Notes under the pieces: model-generated
Seen by the model: only the letters and a program-made list of their open reading frames with translations
What the model was told of the DNA's origin: nothing
Database searches by the model: none
Position numbers and translations under genes: made by a program
In this document: in pieces, positions 55,160 to 64,000 of the stretch
How the letters are laid out: each line of letters begins with the position of its first letter
How positions within the stretch are numbered: the stretch's first letter is position 1
NCBI RefSeq assembly: GCF_014174165.1
Contig: NZ_JABEQN010000001.1
Location: forward strand, 248,001-312,000
Reading direction: 5' to 3'
Source: Gluconacetobacter dulcium
GTDB lineage: Bacteria > Pseudomonadota > Alphaproteobacteria > Acetobacterales > Acetobacteraceae
Length of the DNA stretch: 64,000 nucleotides

Positions 55160-56779
55160 TCACGATGCGCGCGGACGGATCGCAGCCTCCCGAACCTCGG
55201 GCGCACACCCCTCCCGGAAGGTCTCGAAATTCTGCGCGAACCGCGCCGCGAGATCGGCCGCCGCGCGGGCATAGGCCGCCGGATCATCCCAGGTCGAAGC
55301 CGGGTCCAGCAGAGTGTCGGGCACGCCGGGCACATGGGTGGGAATCGACAGGCCGAAATGCTCTTCCACCCGAAACGGCACGTCGTCCAACCGCCCGTCC
55401 AGCGCGGCATTGACCAGCGCGCGCGTTTGCGCCAACGCGATTCTCCGTCCGGTCCCATAGGGGCCGCCGGTCCAGCCGGTATTCACCAGCCAGCACGTCA
55501 CCGGCGTCCGCGCCAGACTGGCCGCCAGTTGCGCGCCATACAGTTCCGGCGGGCGCGGCAGGAACGGCGCGCCGAAACAGGCGCTGAAGGTCGCCTGCGG
55601 CTCCTTGCCCAGCCCCTTCTCGGTCCCGGCGATCCGCGCCGTGTAGCCCGACAGGAAATGATACACCGCCTGCGCGGGCGTCAGCCGCGCGATGGGCGGC
55701 AGCACGCCGAATGCATCGGCCGTCAGCATCACCACATGGCGCGGCACGCCACCCCGCCCGTCCGGGCTGGCATTGGCCACGAAATCGATCGGGTAACAGG
55801 CGCGCGTATTCTCCGTCAGCCCGCCATTCATGAAGTCCGGCACACCGTCGCGATCGGCCATCACATTTTCCAGCACGGTGCCGAACCGGTGCGATGCGTC
55901 CCATATCTCGGGCTCCGCCTCCTGCTTCAGGCCGATCACCTTGGCGTAACAGCCCCCTTCGACATTGAACACGCCGTCCCGCGACCAACCATGCTCGTCA
56001 TCGCCGATCAACTGGCGCGCGGCGTCGGAGGACAGCGTGGTCTTGCCGGTACCCGACAGGCCGAAGAACAGGGCCACTTCGCCGCCAGGCCCGATATTGG
56101 CCGAGCAATGCATCGGCATCACGTCCTGCTCCGGCAGCAGCCAGTTCATGACCGTGAAAATGGATTTCTTGATCTCCCCGGCATATTGGGTGCCCGCGAT
56201 CACCACCAGCCGCTGCTCCAGCGACAGGATCACGCCGGTCGCACTCCGCACCCCATGCGTCACCGGGTCGAGCGCGAGGTCGGGCGCATGCAGGATCACG
56301 AAATCCGGCACAAACCCCGCCAGTTCGGCCGCCGGGGGCCGAATGAACATGTTGCGCGCGAACAGCGCGTGCCAGGCATGGGTCGTCACCAGACGCACCC
56401 GGATGCGATGGGCCGGATCGGCACCTGCGTACAGATCCTGGACGAACAGTTCCTGCCCTTCCAGATAGCCGCGCACATAATCGCAGGCCCGCTGGAACGC
56501 CTCCCTCGGCAGGGCGGCATTGACGGCCCCCCACCAGACGCCGTCGCGCGTCGAAGGTTCGTCGACGACGAACTTGTCCTGCGCCGAACGGCCGGTATGC
56601 AGCCCCGTGCGCACCATCAGCGCCCCACCGGAGGACAACGCGCCCTCATCCCGGCGGATCGCATGCCCGATCAGTTCGGGCGCATGAAGGTTGGCATGGA
56701 CGGCCCCGGCATGGCGCAGGCCGGTTCCCGCTATCGCGTCTTCTGAATCCGCAGGCCGGAAGGTCTTATTGCTGTTCAT
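55160..56779 (-). CDS. pckA: Phosphoenolpyruvate carboxykinase (ATP)
   Basis: 539 residues from the ATG at 56779 (GGAAAAG upstream; an ATG at 56800 is the alternative). The P-loop FFGLSGTGKTTLSSD, the metal and PEP site GWSRDGVFNVEGGCYAK, and YAGEIKKSIFTVMNWLLP are intact. It converts oxaloacetate to PEP for gluconeogenesis. It is divergent from a sugar porter with a palindrome between the genes, which may control one or both. Confidence 0.96.
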   Translation of the reverse strand: MNSNKTFRPADSEDAIAGTGLRHAGAVHANLHAPELIGHAIRRDEGALSSGGALMVRTGLHTGRSAQDKFVVDEPSTRDGVWWGAVNAALPREAFQRACDYVRGYLEGQELFVQDLYAGADPAHRIRVRLVTTHAWHALFARNMFIRPPAAELAGFVPDFVILHAPDLALDPVTHGVRSATGVILSLEQRLVVIAGTQYAGEIKKSIFTVMNWLLPEQDVMPMHCSANIGPGGEVALFFGLSGTGKTTLSSDAARQLIGDDEHGWSRDGVFNVEGGCYAKVIGLKQEAEPEIWDASHRFGTVLENVMADRDGVPDFMNGGLTENTRACYPIDFVANASPDGRGGVPRHVVMLTADAFGVLPPIARLTPAQAVYHFLSGYTARIAGTEKGLGKEPQATFSACFGAPFLPRPPELYGAQLAASLARTPVTCWLVNTGWTGGPYGTGRRIALAQTRALVNAALDGRLDDVPFRVEEHFGLSIPTHVPGVPDTLLDPASTWDDPAAYARAAADLAARFAQNFETFREGCAPEVREAAIRPRAS

Positions 56780-56876
56780 TCTTTTCCGTTTCCTGATCAT
56801 TGTTTCCCGGTGTGTCGTCCCGGAATGACAAGTGTGGCCCGATCAGCATGGCAACTTCCTGATCGACACAAGATTT

Positions 56877-56900
56877 CTCAATCACAGATGCGTGATTGAG
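56877..56900. promoter_or_regulatory. Perfect 9-bp-arm palindrome between pckA and sugar porter
   Basis: CTCAATCAC-AGATGC-GTGATTGAG is a perfect inverted repeat in the divergent control region, about 100 bases before pckA and 180 before the porter gene. Its form suits a dimeric regulator (for example LacI or GntR type); a hairpin in the leader is the alternative. Confidence 0.6.
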
Positions 56901-57078
56901 CATCCCCACTATAACGCCGCCCTCCCCGTCATCGCCCTTCCGACCGCACACCATCTGCCCGAAAAGTTTCTTGAAGGACGAGAAAAATTATCACGAACCC
57001 ATCGGGCATTGCTGTCTTTCTATAACGGACATTCTGCTTTTCTTTGATTTTCGTCCAATCTTTTCATAGAATAACTGA

Positions 57079-58470
57079 GTGAATGAAAAAGAAAATCCGC
57101 AGGCAAAGCTGCTCATCAACGTCATCGCCGGCATTTCCGCCGCCGGCGGCCTGCTATTCGGCTACGATACCGGCATCATCTCGGCGGCCCTGTTGCAGAT
57201 CACGCCGCAATTCCACCTGGATATCGGCGGCCAGCAGATCGTCACCTCGGCCATCATCGCCGGCGCGCTGGTCGGCTGCATGGGGGCGGCGCCGCTGTCC
57301 GACCGCTGCGGCCGTCGGCGCACCGTGATGGTGGCGGCCACCATCTTCATCATCGGCACGCTCGTCGCCGCCCTGGCCGACAGCACCCGGATGCTCACCG
57401 TGGCGCGCTTCGTGCTGGGCCTGGCGGTGGGGGCCGCGTCGCAGATCGTGCCGCTCTATATTTCCGAACTCGCCCCGGCCCATCGGCGCGGGCGCCTGGT
57501 GGGCCTGTTCCAGTTCGCGGTGGTCTCCGGGATTCTGGTCTCCTACATCGCCGGCTACCTGCTGCGCCACGAAAGCTGGCGGCTCATGTTCGGGCTCGGG
57601 ATCATTCCCGCCGTGATCCTGCTGCTGGGCATGGCCTTCCTGCCCAACAGTCCGCGCTGGCTGGCCATGCGGGGCGATTTCGACGGCGCGCGCACCGTCC
57701 TGCGCCGGGTCCGCTCCAGCCACCGCACGGCGGAGCACGAACTGCAAAGCATCATCGACGCGCACGACCGGCAGGCCCCGTGGTCGGAACTGGCGCGCCC
57801 GTGGATCCGCCCCGCCCTGGTCGCCGCGGTCGGCGTGGCCCTGCTCTGCCAGCTCAGCGGCATCAATGCCGTCCTCTATTATGCCCCCACCATCTTCTCC
57901 GGCGCCGGCTTCGGCGAGGGCTCGGCGCTCCTTACCTCGGTCGCGGTCGGCGTGGCGATCATCGTGGCGACGCTGTTCGGCAACTGGGCGGTCGAGGTCA
58001 TCGGCCGGCGGGCGCTGCTGCTGTGGTTCCTGCCGGGCGCCAGCCTGTGCCTGCTGGTGCTGGCCGAGCTGTTCCATATGCAGGCCATGGGCACATCCCA
58101 TCCCTGGCTGATGGTCGCGGCGCTGCTGGGCTATGCGGTGCTCAATGTCGGCAGCCTGTCGGTCACCATCTGGATCATCGGGGCCGAAGTCTTTCCGCTG
58201 TCGGTGCGCGGCAAGGGCATGGGCTTGGTGGCGGCCGCGCATTGGGCAGCCGACCTGCTGATCTCGCTCACCACCCTGTCGATGGTCCACAGCTTCGGCG
58301 CCGGCGGCACCTTCCTGCTGTTCGGCCTGATCAATGCGCTGGCCTTCCTGTTCGTGCTGCGCTTCGTCCCCGAAACGCGCGGCCTGTCGCTGGAGGCAAT
58401 CGAAGGCCGGCTGCGCGAGGGCACCTTCCTGCGCACGGCCAGCGGCCACCAACTCGGCCGGGCGCGCTGA
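57079..58470 (+). CDS. Sugar porter (MFS)
   Basis: 463 residues from a GTG start. Twelve helices. Typical sugar porter motifs are present: GGLLFGYDTGIISAALL, DRCGRRR between helices 2 and 3, QLSGINAVLYYAPTIF in helix 7, and the PETRG end. It likely carries a hexose or pentose with protons, similar to GalP, AraE or XylE. The GTG has only a weak ribosome binding site. Confidence 0.93.
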   Translation: MNEKENPQAKLLINVIAGISAAGGLLFGYDTGIISAALLQITPQFHLDIGGQQIVTSAIIAGALVGCMGAAPLSDRCGRRRTVMVAATIFIIGTLVAALADSTRMLTVARFVLGLAVGAASQIVPLYISELAPAHRRGRLVGLFQFAVVSGILVSYIAGYLLRHESWRLMFGLGIIPAVILLLGMAFLPNSPRWLAMRGDFDGARTVLRRVRSSHRTAEHELQSIIDAHDRQAPWSELARPWIRPALVAAVGVALLCQLSGINAVLYYAPTIFSGAGFGEGSALLTSVAVGVAIIVATLFGNWAVEVIGRRALLLWFLPGASLCLLVLAELFHMQAMGTSHPWLMVAALLGYAVLNVGSLSVTIWIIGAEVFPLSVRGKGMGLVAAAHWAADLLISLTTLSMVHSFGAGGTFLLFGLINALAFLFVLRFVPETRGLSLEAIEGRLREGTFLRTASGHQLGRAR

Positions 58471-58552
58471 CGGCGCCCGATCCAGCAGCTTGCCGGGGGC
58501 CGGCATGGCGACTATGCCGACAGGGTTCGCCACTCCGGACGAGGCCCCGCCC

Positions 58553-59698
58553 ATGACCGTCCCCCGCATCGACCCCTTCCATGCCGTCGGCCTCAGCACG
58601 CTGGCCCACCAGATGGCGGCGGAAGGGCGCGATATCGTGCATATGGAATTCGGCCAGCCCTCGACCGGCGCACCGAAAGCCGCGATCGCCGAGGCCCACC
58701 GCATCCTCGACAGCGACGGCATGGGCTATTGGGAAAGCACGCCGCTGAAGGCGCGCATCGCCCGCCATTATCTGGAAACCTACGGCACCACCGTCCTGCC
58801 CGAGCAGATCTGGCTGACCTGCGGCGCCTCGCCGGCCTTCGTGCTGGCTCTGAACAGCGCCTTCACGCCCGGCGCCCGGATCGCACTGGCCCGGCCGGGC
58901 TACGTCGCCTATCGCAACACCCTGCGGGCGCTCTATCTGGAACCGGTCGAAATCCCCTGCGGCCCGGCCGATCGGTTCCAGCTTTCAGCCGCCGCCATCG
59001 CGGCGCTGGACCCGCCGCCCGACGGCGTCATCCTCGCCAGCCCGGCCAACCCCACCGGCACGATCCTGTCGGATGCCGAGATGCAGGCCATCGTCACCGT
59101 CTGCCGGGACCGAGGCATCCGCATCGTGTCCGACGAGATCTATCACGGACTCAGCTATATCGGCCCGGTCCGCTCGATCCTGCAGGACGAGCCCGAGGCC
59201 CTGGTCGTCAACAGCTTCTCCAAATATTTCAGCATGGCCGGCTGGCGGCTGGGCTGGCTGGTCGCCCCCCCATCGCTGATCGAGGCCGTGCGGACGCGCG
59301 TGGGCAACATGTTCCTCACGCCCCCCTCGCTCAGCCAGCATGCCGGCCTCGTCGCCTTCGACTGCCGCGAGGAACTGGAGGGCCATGTCCGCATGTACCG
59401 CCATAACCGCGACCTGCTGCTGGAGCGCCTGCCGGAACTCGGGATCGAGCGGATCGCCCCACCCGACGGCGCCTTCTACATCTATGCCGATATCGGGCAC
59501 CTGACGAACGACAGCCTGGCCTTCTGCGCCCGGCTGCTGGCCGATACCGGGGTCGCCACCGCGCCAGGGCTGGATTTCGACCCGGTCGAAGGCAACCGCT
59601 TCATGCGCTTCAGCTTCGCGGTTTCGACCGACCGGCTGGAAGAGGCCCTGCGGCGCATGGTTCCCTGGTTCGCCCGGGCCGGCAGGATGGCCGACTGA
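58553..59698 (+). CDS. Class I/II pyridoxal-phosphate aminotransferase
   Basis: 381 residues from the ATG at 58553 (58505 is an alternative). PLP fold type I aminotransferase: substrate motifs MEFGQPSTGAP and GYWESTPLKARIARHY near the start, LASPANPTGT, VSDEIYHGLSY (PLP Asp and Tyr) and SFSKYFSMAGWRLGW with the catalytic Lys; the end has GAFYIYADI. Substrate is probably an aspartate or aromatic type amino acid. Its relation to the neighbours is not clear. Confidence 0.9.
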   Translation: MTVPRIDPFHAVGLSTLAHQMAAEGRDIVHMEFGQPSTGAPKAAIAEAHRILDSDGMGYWESTPLKARIARHYLETYGTTVLPEQIWLTCGASPAFVLALNSAFTPGARIALARPGYVAYRNTLRALYLEPVEIPCGPADRFQLSAAAIAALDPPPDGVILASPANPTGTILSDAEMQAIVTVCRDRGIRIVSDEIYHGLSYIGPVRSILQDEPEALVVNSFSKYFSMAGWRLGWLVAPPSLIEAVRTRVGNMFLTPPSLSQHAGLVAFDCREELEGHVRMYRHNRDLLLERLPELGIERIAPPDGAFYIYADIGHLTNDSLAFCARLLADTGVATAPGLDFDPVEGNRFMRFSFAVSTDRLEEALRRMVPWFARAGRMAD

Positions 59699-59757
59699 AC
59701 ACGCGGCATGGTGCCGGCAGCTTGTCAGGATTCCCCGACTGGCCCTACCATGACGGC

Positions 59758-60729
59758 ATGGTTCGCTCCCTGCGCTGGTCGCTGCTCTGCATCCCCCTCG
59801 TTCTCAGCGCGTGCGCCGAGAACGGCGCCTGCACCATCGCATCGGTCGGCGATATGCCCGTTCTGAACGAACAGGGTTCCCCCATCGTCAAGGCATCCAT
59901 CAACGGGCACCCGGTGGCGTTCGTCGTCGATACGGGCTCGCTGATCACCGCCATCTGGCCACGGCAGGTCGACAAGCTCGGCCTGTATTCCACATTCCGC
60001 CAGGTCCGCCTGCGCGGCGTGGGCGGCGACACCCTGGGCACGATCGTCACGGCCCGCACGATGGGCCTGGGCGCGGCCACCGCGTCGGATGTGTCCTTCG
60101 TCGCCGTCGGCAGACGGATGGATGGCCGCGCAGTCAACGGGATTCCCATCGTCGGACTGCTCGGGGGGGATTTTCTGTCCAGTTACGATGTCGTCTTCGA
60201 CCTGCCGAACCATCAGGTCAATCTGTACGATGTCCGGGGATGCAAGGGCCTCATCCCGCGCTGGAACGGCGGCTTTTACAGCGTCCCCACCCATGAAGAC
60301 CCCAACGACCCGACCAAGATCATCGTCCGCGTCAAACTCAATGGCCATCCCATGGACGCGATTCTCGACAGCGGCGCGCAACACACCCTGATCGCCACCG
60401 ATGACGCGCGCGACGCGGGTGTATCGACATCCGACCTCGCCAGAGATCGTACAGGCATCGGCATCGGAATCGACGACGAAAAACTGGTGCGGTTCATGCA
60501 TCGCTTCGAGCGTTTCCAGGTCGGGCCCTTCCACTTCGATCATCCCGTCATGCCGGTCAGCGAGACCGATCACAGCCTGCTGGGTGCGGAATTTCTCCGC
60601 CGCCACCGGGTCTGGATTCCCCGCTCGCGGAACGAAATCTTCGTCCAGCCGACCGGCCCGTTCACCCCGATAGAGCCTCCGGCGACCGCGCCCGCCGACG
60701 CAGCATCAGGCCGCAATAAGCCAGAATGA
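59758..60729 (+). CDS. Lipoprotein with two retropepsin-like domains
   Basis: 323 residues from the ATG at 59758 (TTG at 59722 is the alternative). A lipoprotein signal peptide ends LVLSAC with Cys19. Two retropepsin-like aspartic protease motifs are seen: FVVDTGSLITA at 55-65 (Asp58, Thr, Gly) and AILDSGAQHTLIA at 201-213 (Asp204, Ser, Gly), each followed by a flap-like and GGDFL or GAEFL end. Two such halves in one chain could make an intramolecular dimer resembling pepsin. Substrate unknown. Its end overlaps the convergent transporter gene by 68 bases. Confidence 0.8.
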   Translation: MVRSLRWSLLCIPLVLSACAENGACTIASVGDMPVLNEQGSPIVKASINGHPVAFVVDTGSLITAIWPRQVDKLGLYSTFRQVRLRGVGGDTLGTIVTARTMGLGAATASDVSFVAVGRRMDGRAVNGIPIVGLLGGDFLSSYDVVFDLPNHQVNLYDVRGCKGLIPRWNGGFYSVPTHEDPNDPTKIIVRVKLNGHPMDAILDSGAQHTLIATDDARDAGVSTSDLARDRTGIGIGIDDEKLVRFMHRFERFQVGPFHFDHPVMPVSETDHSLLGAEFLRRHRVWIPRSRNEIFVQPTGPFTPIEPPATAPADAASGRNKPE

Positions 60730-62008
60730 CCAGGTAAGCCGGCCCCGCGACCCCGACAAACGCCGCCTGCACCCCGCAGGATCGCGCCAGATGCACGAAC
60801 ACCTGCGGCAGCACGCCCCCACCGCAAAACGCCATCACCAGCAGGGCGGCGGCATGGTCGGCATGCCGGCCCATCGCCCGCATCACCACCGGAAACAGGG
60901 CCGGCATGATCATCGCATTGGCAAAACCGAGCAGGGCCACGCACAGCACGGACAGCAGGCCCGTCGTCATCCACGCCGCCCCGCACAGGGCCAGCCCCAT
61001 GGCGCAGGAAACCCCCATATAACGTTCCTGCGACACCAGCCGCGGCACAATCACCATGCCGGCCAGATACCCCGCCAGCATCGCCGCCAGCGTCACGGCG
61101 GTAAAATATTTGGTCACATCCAGCGACAGGCCGAAGGACCGGCCATACAGCCCGATCGCATCCCCCGCCATCACCTCAACGCCAACATAAAGAAACGTGC
61201 TGAACACCCCCAGGCCCAGCAGGAACAGGCCCCCGTCACGCCCCTCCGCCGGCGCACCCACCTCCGCCCCGATCCCGATCTCCGGCAGGCGCGACCGCAG
61301 GACCCACACCGCCATCACCAGCAGCAGCACGGCCATGAACAGATAGGGCGCATGCACGGCGCGGGTAAACTGCGTCAGGATGGCCTCGCGCGCGGCGGCC
61401 GAGGGCGCGGCCCGCACCAGGGTCGCGATGCCGCCGATATCGCGCATCACCAGGGCGGCGAAGACCAGCGGCGCCAGAATGCCGGCGAACTTGTTCGCGG
61501 TCCCCATGATCGCGATCCGCTGCGCCGCGCGTTCATGCGGCCCCAGCAACGTGACGTAGGGATTCACCGTCACCTGCAACAGCGACAGCCCGGCCCCGAT
61601 CACCCCCAGCCCCGCCAGCGCGCCGGGATACCAGCGTCCGGTCACGCATTCGCCGAACAGGGCCGTACCGACCGCCATCACCATCAGCGCGATCGCCATG
61701 CCGGCCTTCAACCCGACCCGGCGCGCCAGCAGCGTGGCCGGCAATGGAAATATGAAATAAGCCAGATAAAAGCATGAGGGTACAAGAAACGCCGCAACAT
61801 CGCTCAGGCTGAACGCAAGCTGCACGAACGTGATCAGCGGCCCATTCAGCCAGGTGACGAACCCGATGCTGAAGAACAGCAGCGCCATGATGACGATCGG
61901 CGACCAGCCATAGGCCCCCGCCGGGCCGCCGACGGAAACCGTCCGCGCGCCGCCTTCGCCTGCCCTCACGATCGCCGCCCCCTGCCGCGCACAGCCGCAT
62001 ACGGCCAC
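60662..62008 (-). CDS. FucP-like MFS sugar transporter
   Basis: 448 residues from a GTG at 62008. Twelve helices. The start IVIMALLFFSIGFVTWLNGPLITFVQ and LLQVTVNPYVTLLGP are typical of the FHS family (FucP and GluP), which carry L-fucose, glucose or galactose with protons. GFANAMIMPALFPVVMRAMG near the end supports this. Overlaps convergently with the lipoprotein gene. Confidence 0.9.
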   Translation of the reverse strand: MAVCGCARQGAAIVRAGEGGARTVSVGGPAGAYGWSPIVIMALLFFSIGFVTWLNGPLITFVQLAFSLSDVAAFLVPSCFYLAYFIFPLPATLLARRVGLKAGMAIALMVMAVGTALFGECVTGRWYPGALAGLGVIGAGLSLLQVTVNPYVTLLGPHERAAQRIAIMGTANKFAGILAPLVFAALVMRDIGGIATLVRAAPSAAAREAILTQFTRAVHAPYLFMAVLLLVMAVWVLRSRLPEIGIGAEVGAPAEGRDGGLFLLGLGVFSTFLYVGVEVMAGDAIGLYGRSFGLSLDVTKYFTAVTLAAMLAGYLAGMVIVPRLVSQERYMGVSCAMGLALCGAAWMTTGLLSVLCVALLGFANAMIMPALFPVVMRAMGRHADHAAALLVMAFCGGGVLPQVFVHLARSCGVQAAFVGVAGPAYLVILAYCGLMLRRRARSPEALSG

Positions 62009-62015
62009 CCGGCCC

Positions 62016-62285
62016 TCACGTATCCTGCCCGCCCCAGCGCCATCTCCATCCCCCTTCCGTCTTTGCCGCGCAGATCACCAGAAGCACGGCCAGAACGACG
62101 AAATCGACGGGGATTTCGATAAAAACCATCCTGGTGGAATGAAAGATGAGAGAAAGCGCCGAAACGCCGGAAACAGCCGCGAGGCCCCCAAGCAGCACCA
62201 CCCACCCCTGCCATGCGATCGGCAGGCCCGACCCGACCCCATAACGCTTCGCGGCAAACCACGGCTTTGACGGCGGGGCTGGCAT
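62016..62285 (-). CDS. Small two-helix membrane protein
   Basis: 89 residues. AGGAG stands nine bases or so before the ATG at 62285. Two hydrophobic helices (GWVVLLGGLAAVSGVSALSLIF and PVDFVVLAVLLVICAA). The end TEGGWRWRWGGQDT is Trp-rich. It lies seven bases before the FucP-like gene and is probably co-transcribed. Function unknown. Confidence 0.65.
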   Translation of the reverse strand: MPAPPSKPWFAAKRYGVGSGLPIAWQGWVVLLGGLAAVSGVSALSLIFHSTRMVFIEIPVDFVVLAVLLVICAAKTEGGWRWRWGGQDT

Positions 62286-62405
62286 CCGGACATTCTCCTC
62301 ATCTCGTCTCTGTCATGCAACGATCGAAGCACATATCCGCCGGTCATGACCAGCCTCGGGCAGCCGCATCAAAACGCCGCCGGACGCGCGGCCACCGTTT
62401 ACAAC

Positions 62406-63062
62406 TCAGAGCCAGTGCAACGCGGCCAGATACGGCGCCGCGCCGCCGACACCCCGCACCGCCAGCATCCCGGCCAGCATCAGCATCACCGCCGCCACCA
62501 GCCCGTCCAGCACGCGCCACGCGGCGGGCCGGGCAAAGACCGGGCGCAGCAGGCGCGCGCCGAATCCCAACCCGGTGAACCACAGCGCGCTGGCCGTCGC
62601 CGCCCCCGCCACGAACAGCGGCCTGGCCGCGCCGGGCAGGCCGCCACCCACCGCCCCCATCAACAGCACGGTATCCAGATAGACATGCGGGTTCAGATAG
62701 GTAAACGCCGCCGCCCGCCCCAGCGTACCGGCCAGACTATGCTGGCCTTCGCGCCCATCGGCCACCATGGCGACGGGCGCAAACGCGCGCCGCAGGGCAC
62801 CCAGCCCGTACCACGCCAGAAACACAGCACCCCCCAACGACATGACCCAGATCAGCGCGGGCATCCGCTGCACGATCACGCCCATCCCCAGCACACCAGC
62901 CGAGACCAGCACCATGTCGGACAGGGTACAGAACATCACCACCGGCATGACATGCCGGCGGAGCAGCCCCTGACGCAGGACGAACAGGTTCTGGGCGCCG
63001 ATGGCGACGATCAGGGCGGCCGCAAGGCCAAACCCGCTGGCAAAGCCGGAAGGAATCAACAT
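62406..63062 (-). CDS. LysE/ArgO-family amino acid exporter
   Basis: 218 residues from the ATG at 63062, which has GGAAG upstream; an ATG four codons earlier (63074) is possible. About six helices. LIVAIGAQNLFVLRQGL and FTYLNPHVYLDTVLLMGAVG are the two classic motifs of LysE/ArgO. It exports basic amino acids such as arginine or lysine. The divergent LysR regulator is the likely ArgP-type activator. Confidence 0.93.
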   Translation of the reverse strand: MLIPSGFASGFGLAAALIVAIGAQNLFVLRQGLLRRHVMPVVMFCTLSDMVLVSAGVLGMGVIVQRMPALIWVMSLGGAVFLAWYGLGALRRAFAPVAMVADGREGQHSLAGTLGRAAAFTYLNPHVYLDTVLLMGAVGGGLPGAARPLFVAGAATASALWFTGLGFGARLLRPVFARPAAWRVLDGLVAAVMLMLAGMLAVRGVGGAAPYLAALHWL

Positions 63063-63137
63063 GGCCGCTTCCATGCCGGGGCATCATCGCGTAATCCAGC
63101 TTAATTCCCTTCATCCGATTAAGCGAAACTAAATCCC

Positions 63138-64000
63138 ATGCTCGATTACGCCGCCCTCGCCGCCGTGGCCGCCGTCGCGCGCGAAGGCAGTTTCGAACGC
63201 GCGGCGACGGCGCTGGGCGTCACGGCCTCGGCGGTCTCGCAGCGCGTGCGCACGCTGGAAGACCGGCTGGGTGCCGTGCTGATCGTTCGTGGACAACCCT
63301 GCACCGCCACGGCGGTCGGTACCCGGCTGTGCGCCCATGTCGAACGGGTGCGCCTGCTGGAAGGCGAGATGGCCTCCGCCCTGCCGGGGCTGGCCAGCCA
63401 GATCGCCGAATCGGGGCCGCCGACGATCCGCGTCGCGGTCAATGCCGACAGCCTGGCCACCTGGTTCATTCCCGCCATCGCCGCCTTTGCCGGGCGCGGC
63501 GACCGGCTGGTCGATCTGGTCATAGCCGGCGAGGACCATACGGCCGAACGCCTGCGCTCGGGCGATGTCCTGGCCGCCGTGACCACCGACCACGCCCCCG
63601 TCCAGGGGTGCCGCACCGTGCCGCTGGGTGCCTTGCGCTATGCCGCAACGGCGTCACCCGCCTTCGTGGCGCAATGGTTCGCGGGCGGCGTCGATGCCCC
63701 ATCGCTGGCACGGGCACCGGTCCTGCGCTTCGACCGGCGGGACGATCTGCACGCCCGCTGGGCGCGCACCCTCTTCGGGCCGGAACCGGAAATGCCGACC
63801 CACTGGATTCCCTCCACCCACGGCTTCATAGACGCCGCGTTGGCGGGGATGGGCTGGTGCATGAACCCGATCCCGCTGGTCGCGTCACACCTGCGCACCG
63901 GTCGGCTGATCAGCCTGACACCGAATCACCATCTGGACGTACCGCTTTACTGGCAGCACGCCCGCATCGGCACCCGACTGCTGGACGCCCTGACGCGCGA
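63138..64000 (+). CDS. argP: LysR-family regulator, ArgP-like (cut by right edge)
   Basis: The frame is open from the ATG at 63138 to the end of the window (287 codons); only a few C-terminal residues are missing. The helix-turn-helix EGSFERAATALGVTASAVSQRVRTLEDRLG is typical of ArgP/IciA, with a substrate-binding domain after (RVAVNADSLATWFIPAI, PSTHGFIDAALAGMGW). ArgP activates the argO exporter in response to arginine and lysine; the divergent position supports the same role. Confidence 0.92.
   Translation, partial: MLDYAALAAVAAVAREGSFERAATALGVTASAVSQRVRTLEDRLGAVLIVRGQPCTATAVGTRLCAHVERVRLLEGEMASALPGLASQIAESGPPTIRVAVNADSLATWFIPAIAAFAGRGDRLVDLVIAGEDHTAERLRSGDVLAAVTTDHAPVQGCRTVPLGALRYAATASPAFVAQWFAGGVDAPSLARAPVLRFDRRDDLHARWARTLFGPEPEMPTHWIPSTHGFIDAALAGMGWCMNPIPLVASHLRTGRLISLTPNHHLDVPLYWQHARIGTRLLDALTR

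Overview
The window looks like a chromosomal segment of a GC-rich alphaproteobacterium of the family Acetobacteraceae, probably a motile Gluconacetobacter-like acetic acid bacterium. This is inferred from gene content: quinoprotein alcohol oxidation, periplasmic oxidation genes, flagellar genes of alphaproteobacterial style, a CtrA/FtcR-like regulator, sugar-porter transporters and short recurrent intergenic repeats. No rRNA, tRNA, CRISPR array, transposase or prophage was recognised.

Layout. 0-14 kb is a flagellar region: the end of fliK (with a 34-residue tandem repeat), flgD, a flagellar-type response regulator with a degenerate receiver domain, two proteins of unknown function (one large and TPR-like), then flgB, flgC, flgF, flgK, flgL and a TPR-glycosyltransferase that may act on flagellin. 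14-20 kb holds a TonB-dependent receptor, a four-heme cytochrome c with a membrane partner, a TauE/SafE exporter and a GAF-Fis regulator.

20-37 kb is the most interesting part: an NAD aldehyde dehydrogenase, a second TonB receptor divergent from a histidine kinase/LuxR response regulator pair, a porin, a periplasmic-binding-protein/cytochrome c fusion, a soluble PQQ alcohol dehydrogenase with the Asp-x-Asp signature of lanthanide enzymes, and a divergent ba3-type cytochrome c oxidase operon with its assembly factors. A palindrome TGTCGC-N6-GCGACA stands before the aldehyde dehydrogenase and twice between the alcohol dehydrogenase and the oxidase operon. This suggests one regulon, plausibly run by the GAF-Fis regulator: alcohol to aldehyde in the periplasm, electrons through cytochromes c to the oxidase, and aldehyde to acid in the cytoplasm.

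37-45 kb holds a prephenate dehydrogenase, small proteins, a glycosyltransferase, lptF-lptG, and a three-gene operon (inositol-1-phosphate synthase, nucleotidyltransferase, CDP-alcohol phosphatidyltransferase) that fits a CDP-inositol route to an inositol lipid or phosphodiester. 45-51 kb has glycerate kinase, an intergenic array of 132-164 bp repeats, an MFS transporter and a divergent CdaR regulator (sugar acid use), then a CsbD protein. 51-64 kb has an Lrp regulator divergent from a class V PLP enzyme, thiC behind a TPP riboswitch, pckA divergent from a sugar porter with a 9-bp-arm palindrome between them, an aminotransferase, a two-domain retropepsin-like lipoprotein, a FucP-like transporter, a small membrane protein, and a LysE/ArgO exporter divergent from a LysR regulator cut by the right edge.
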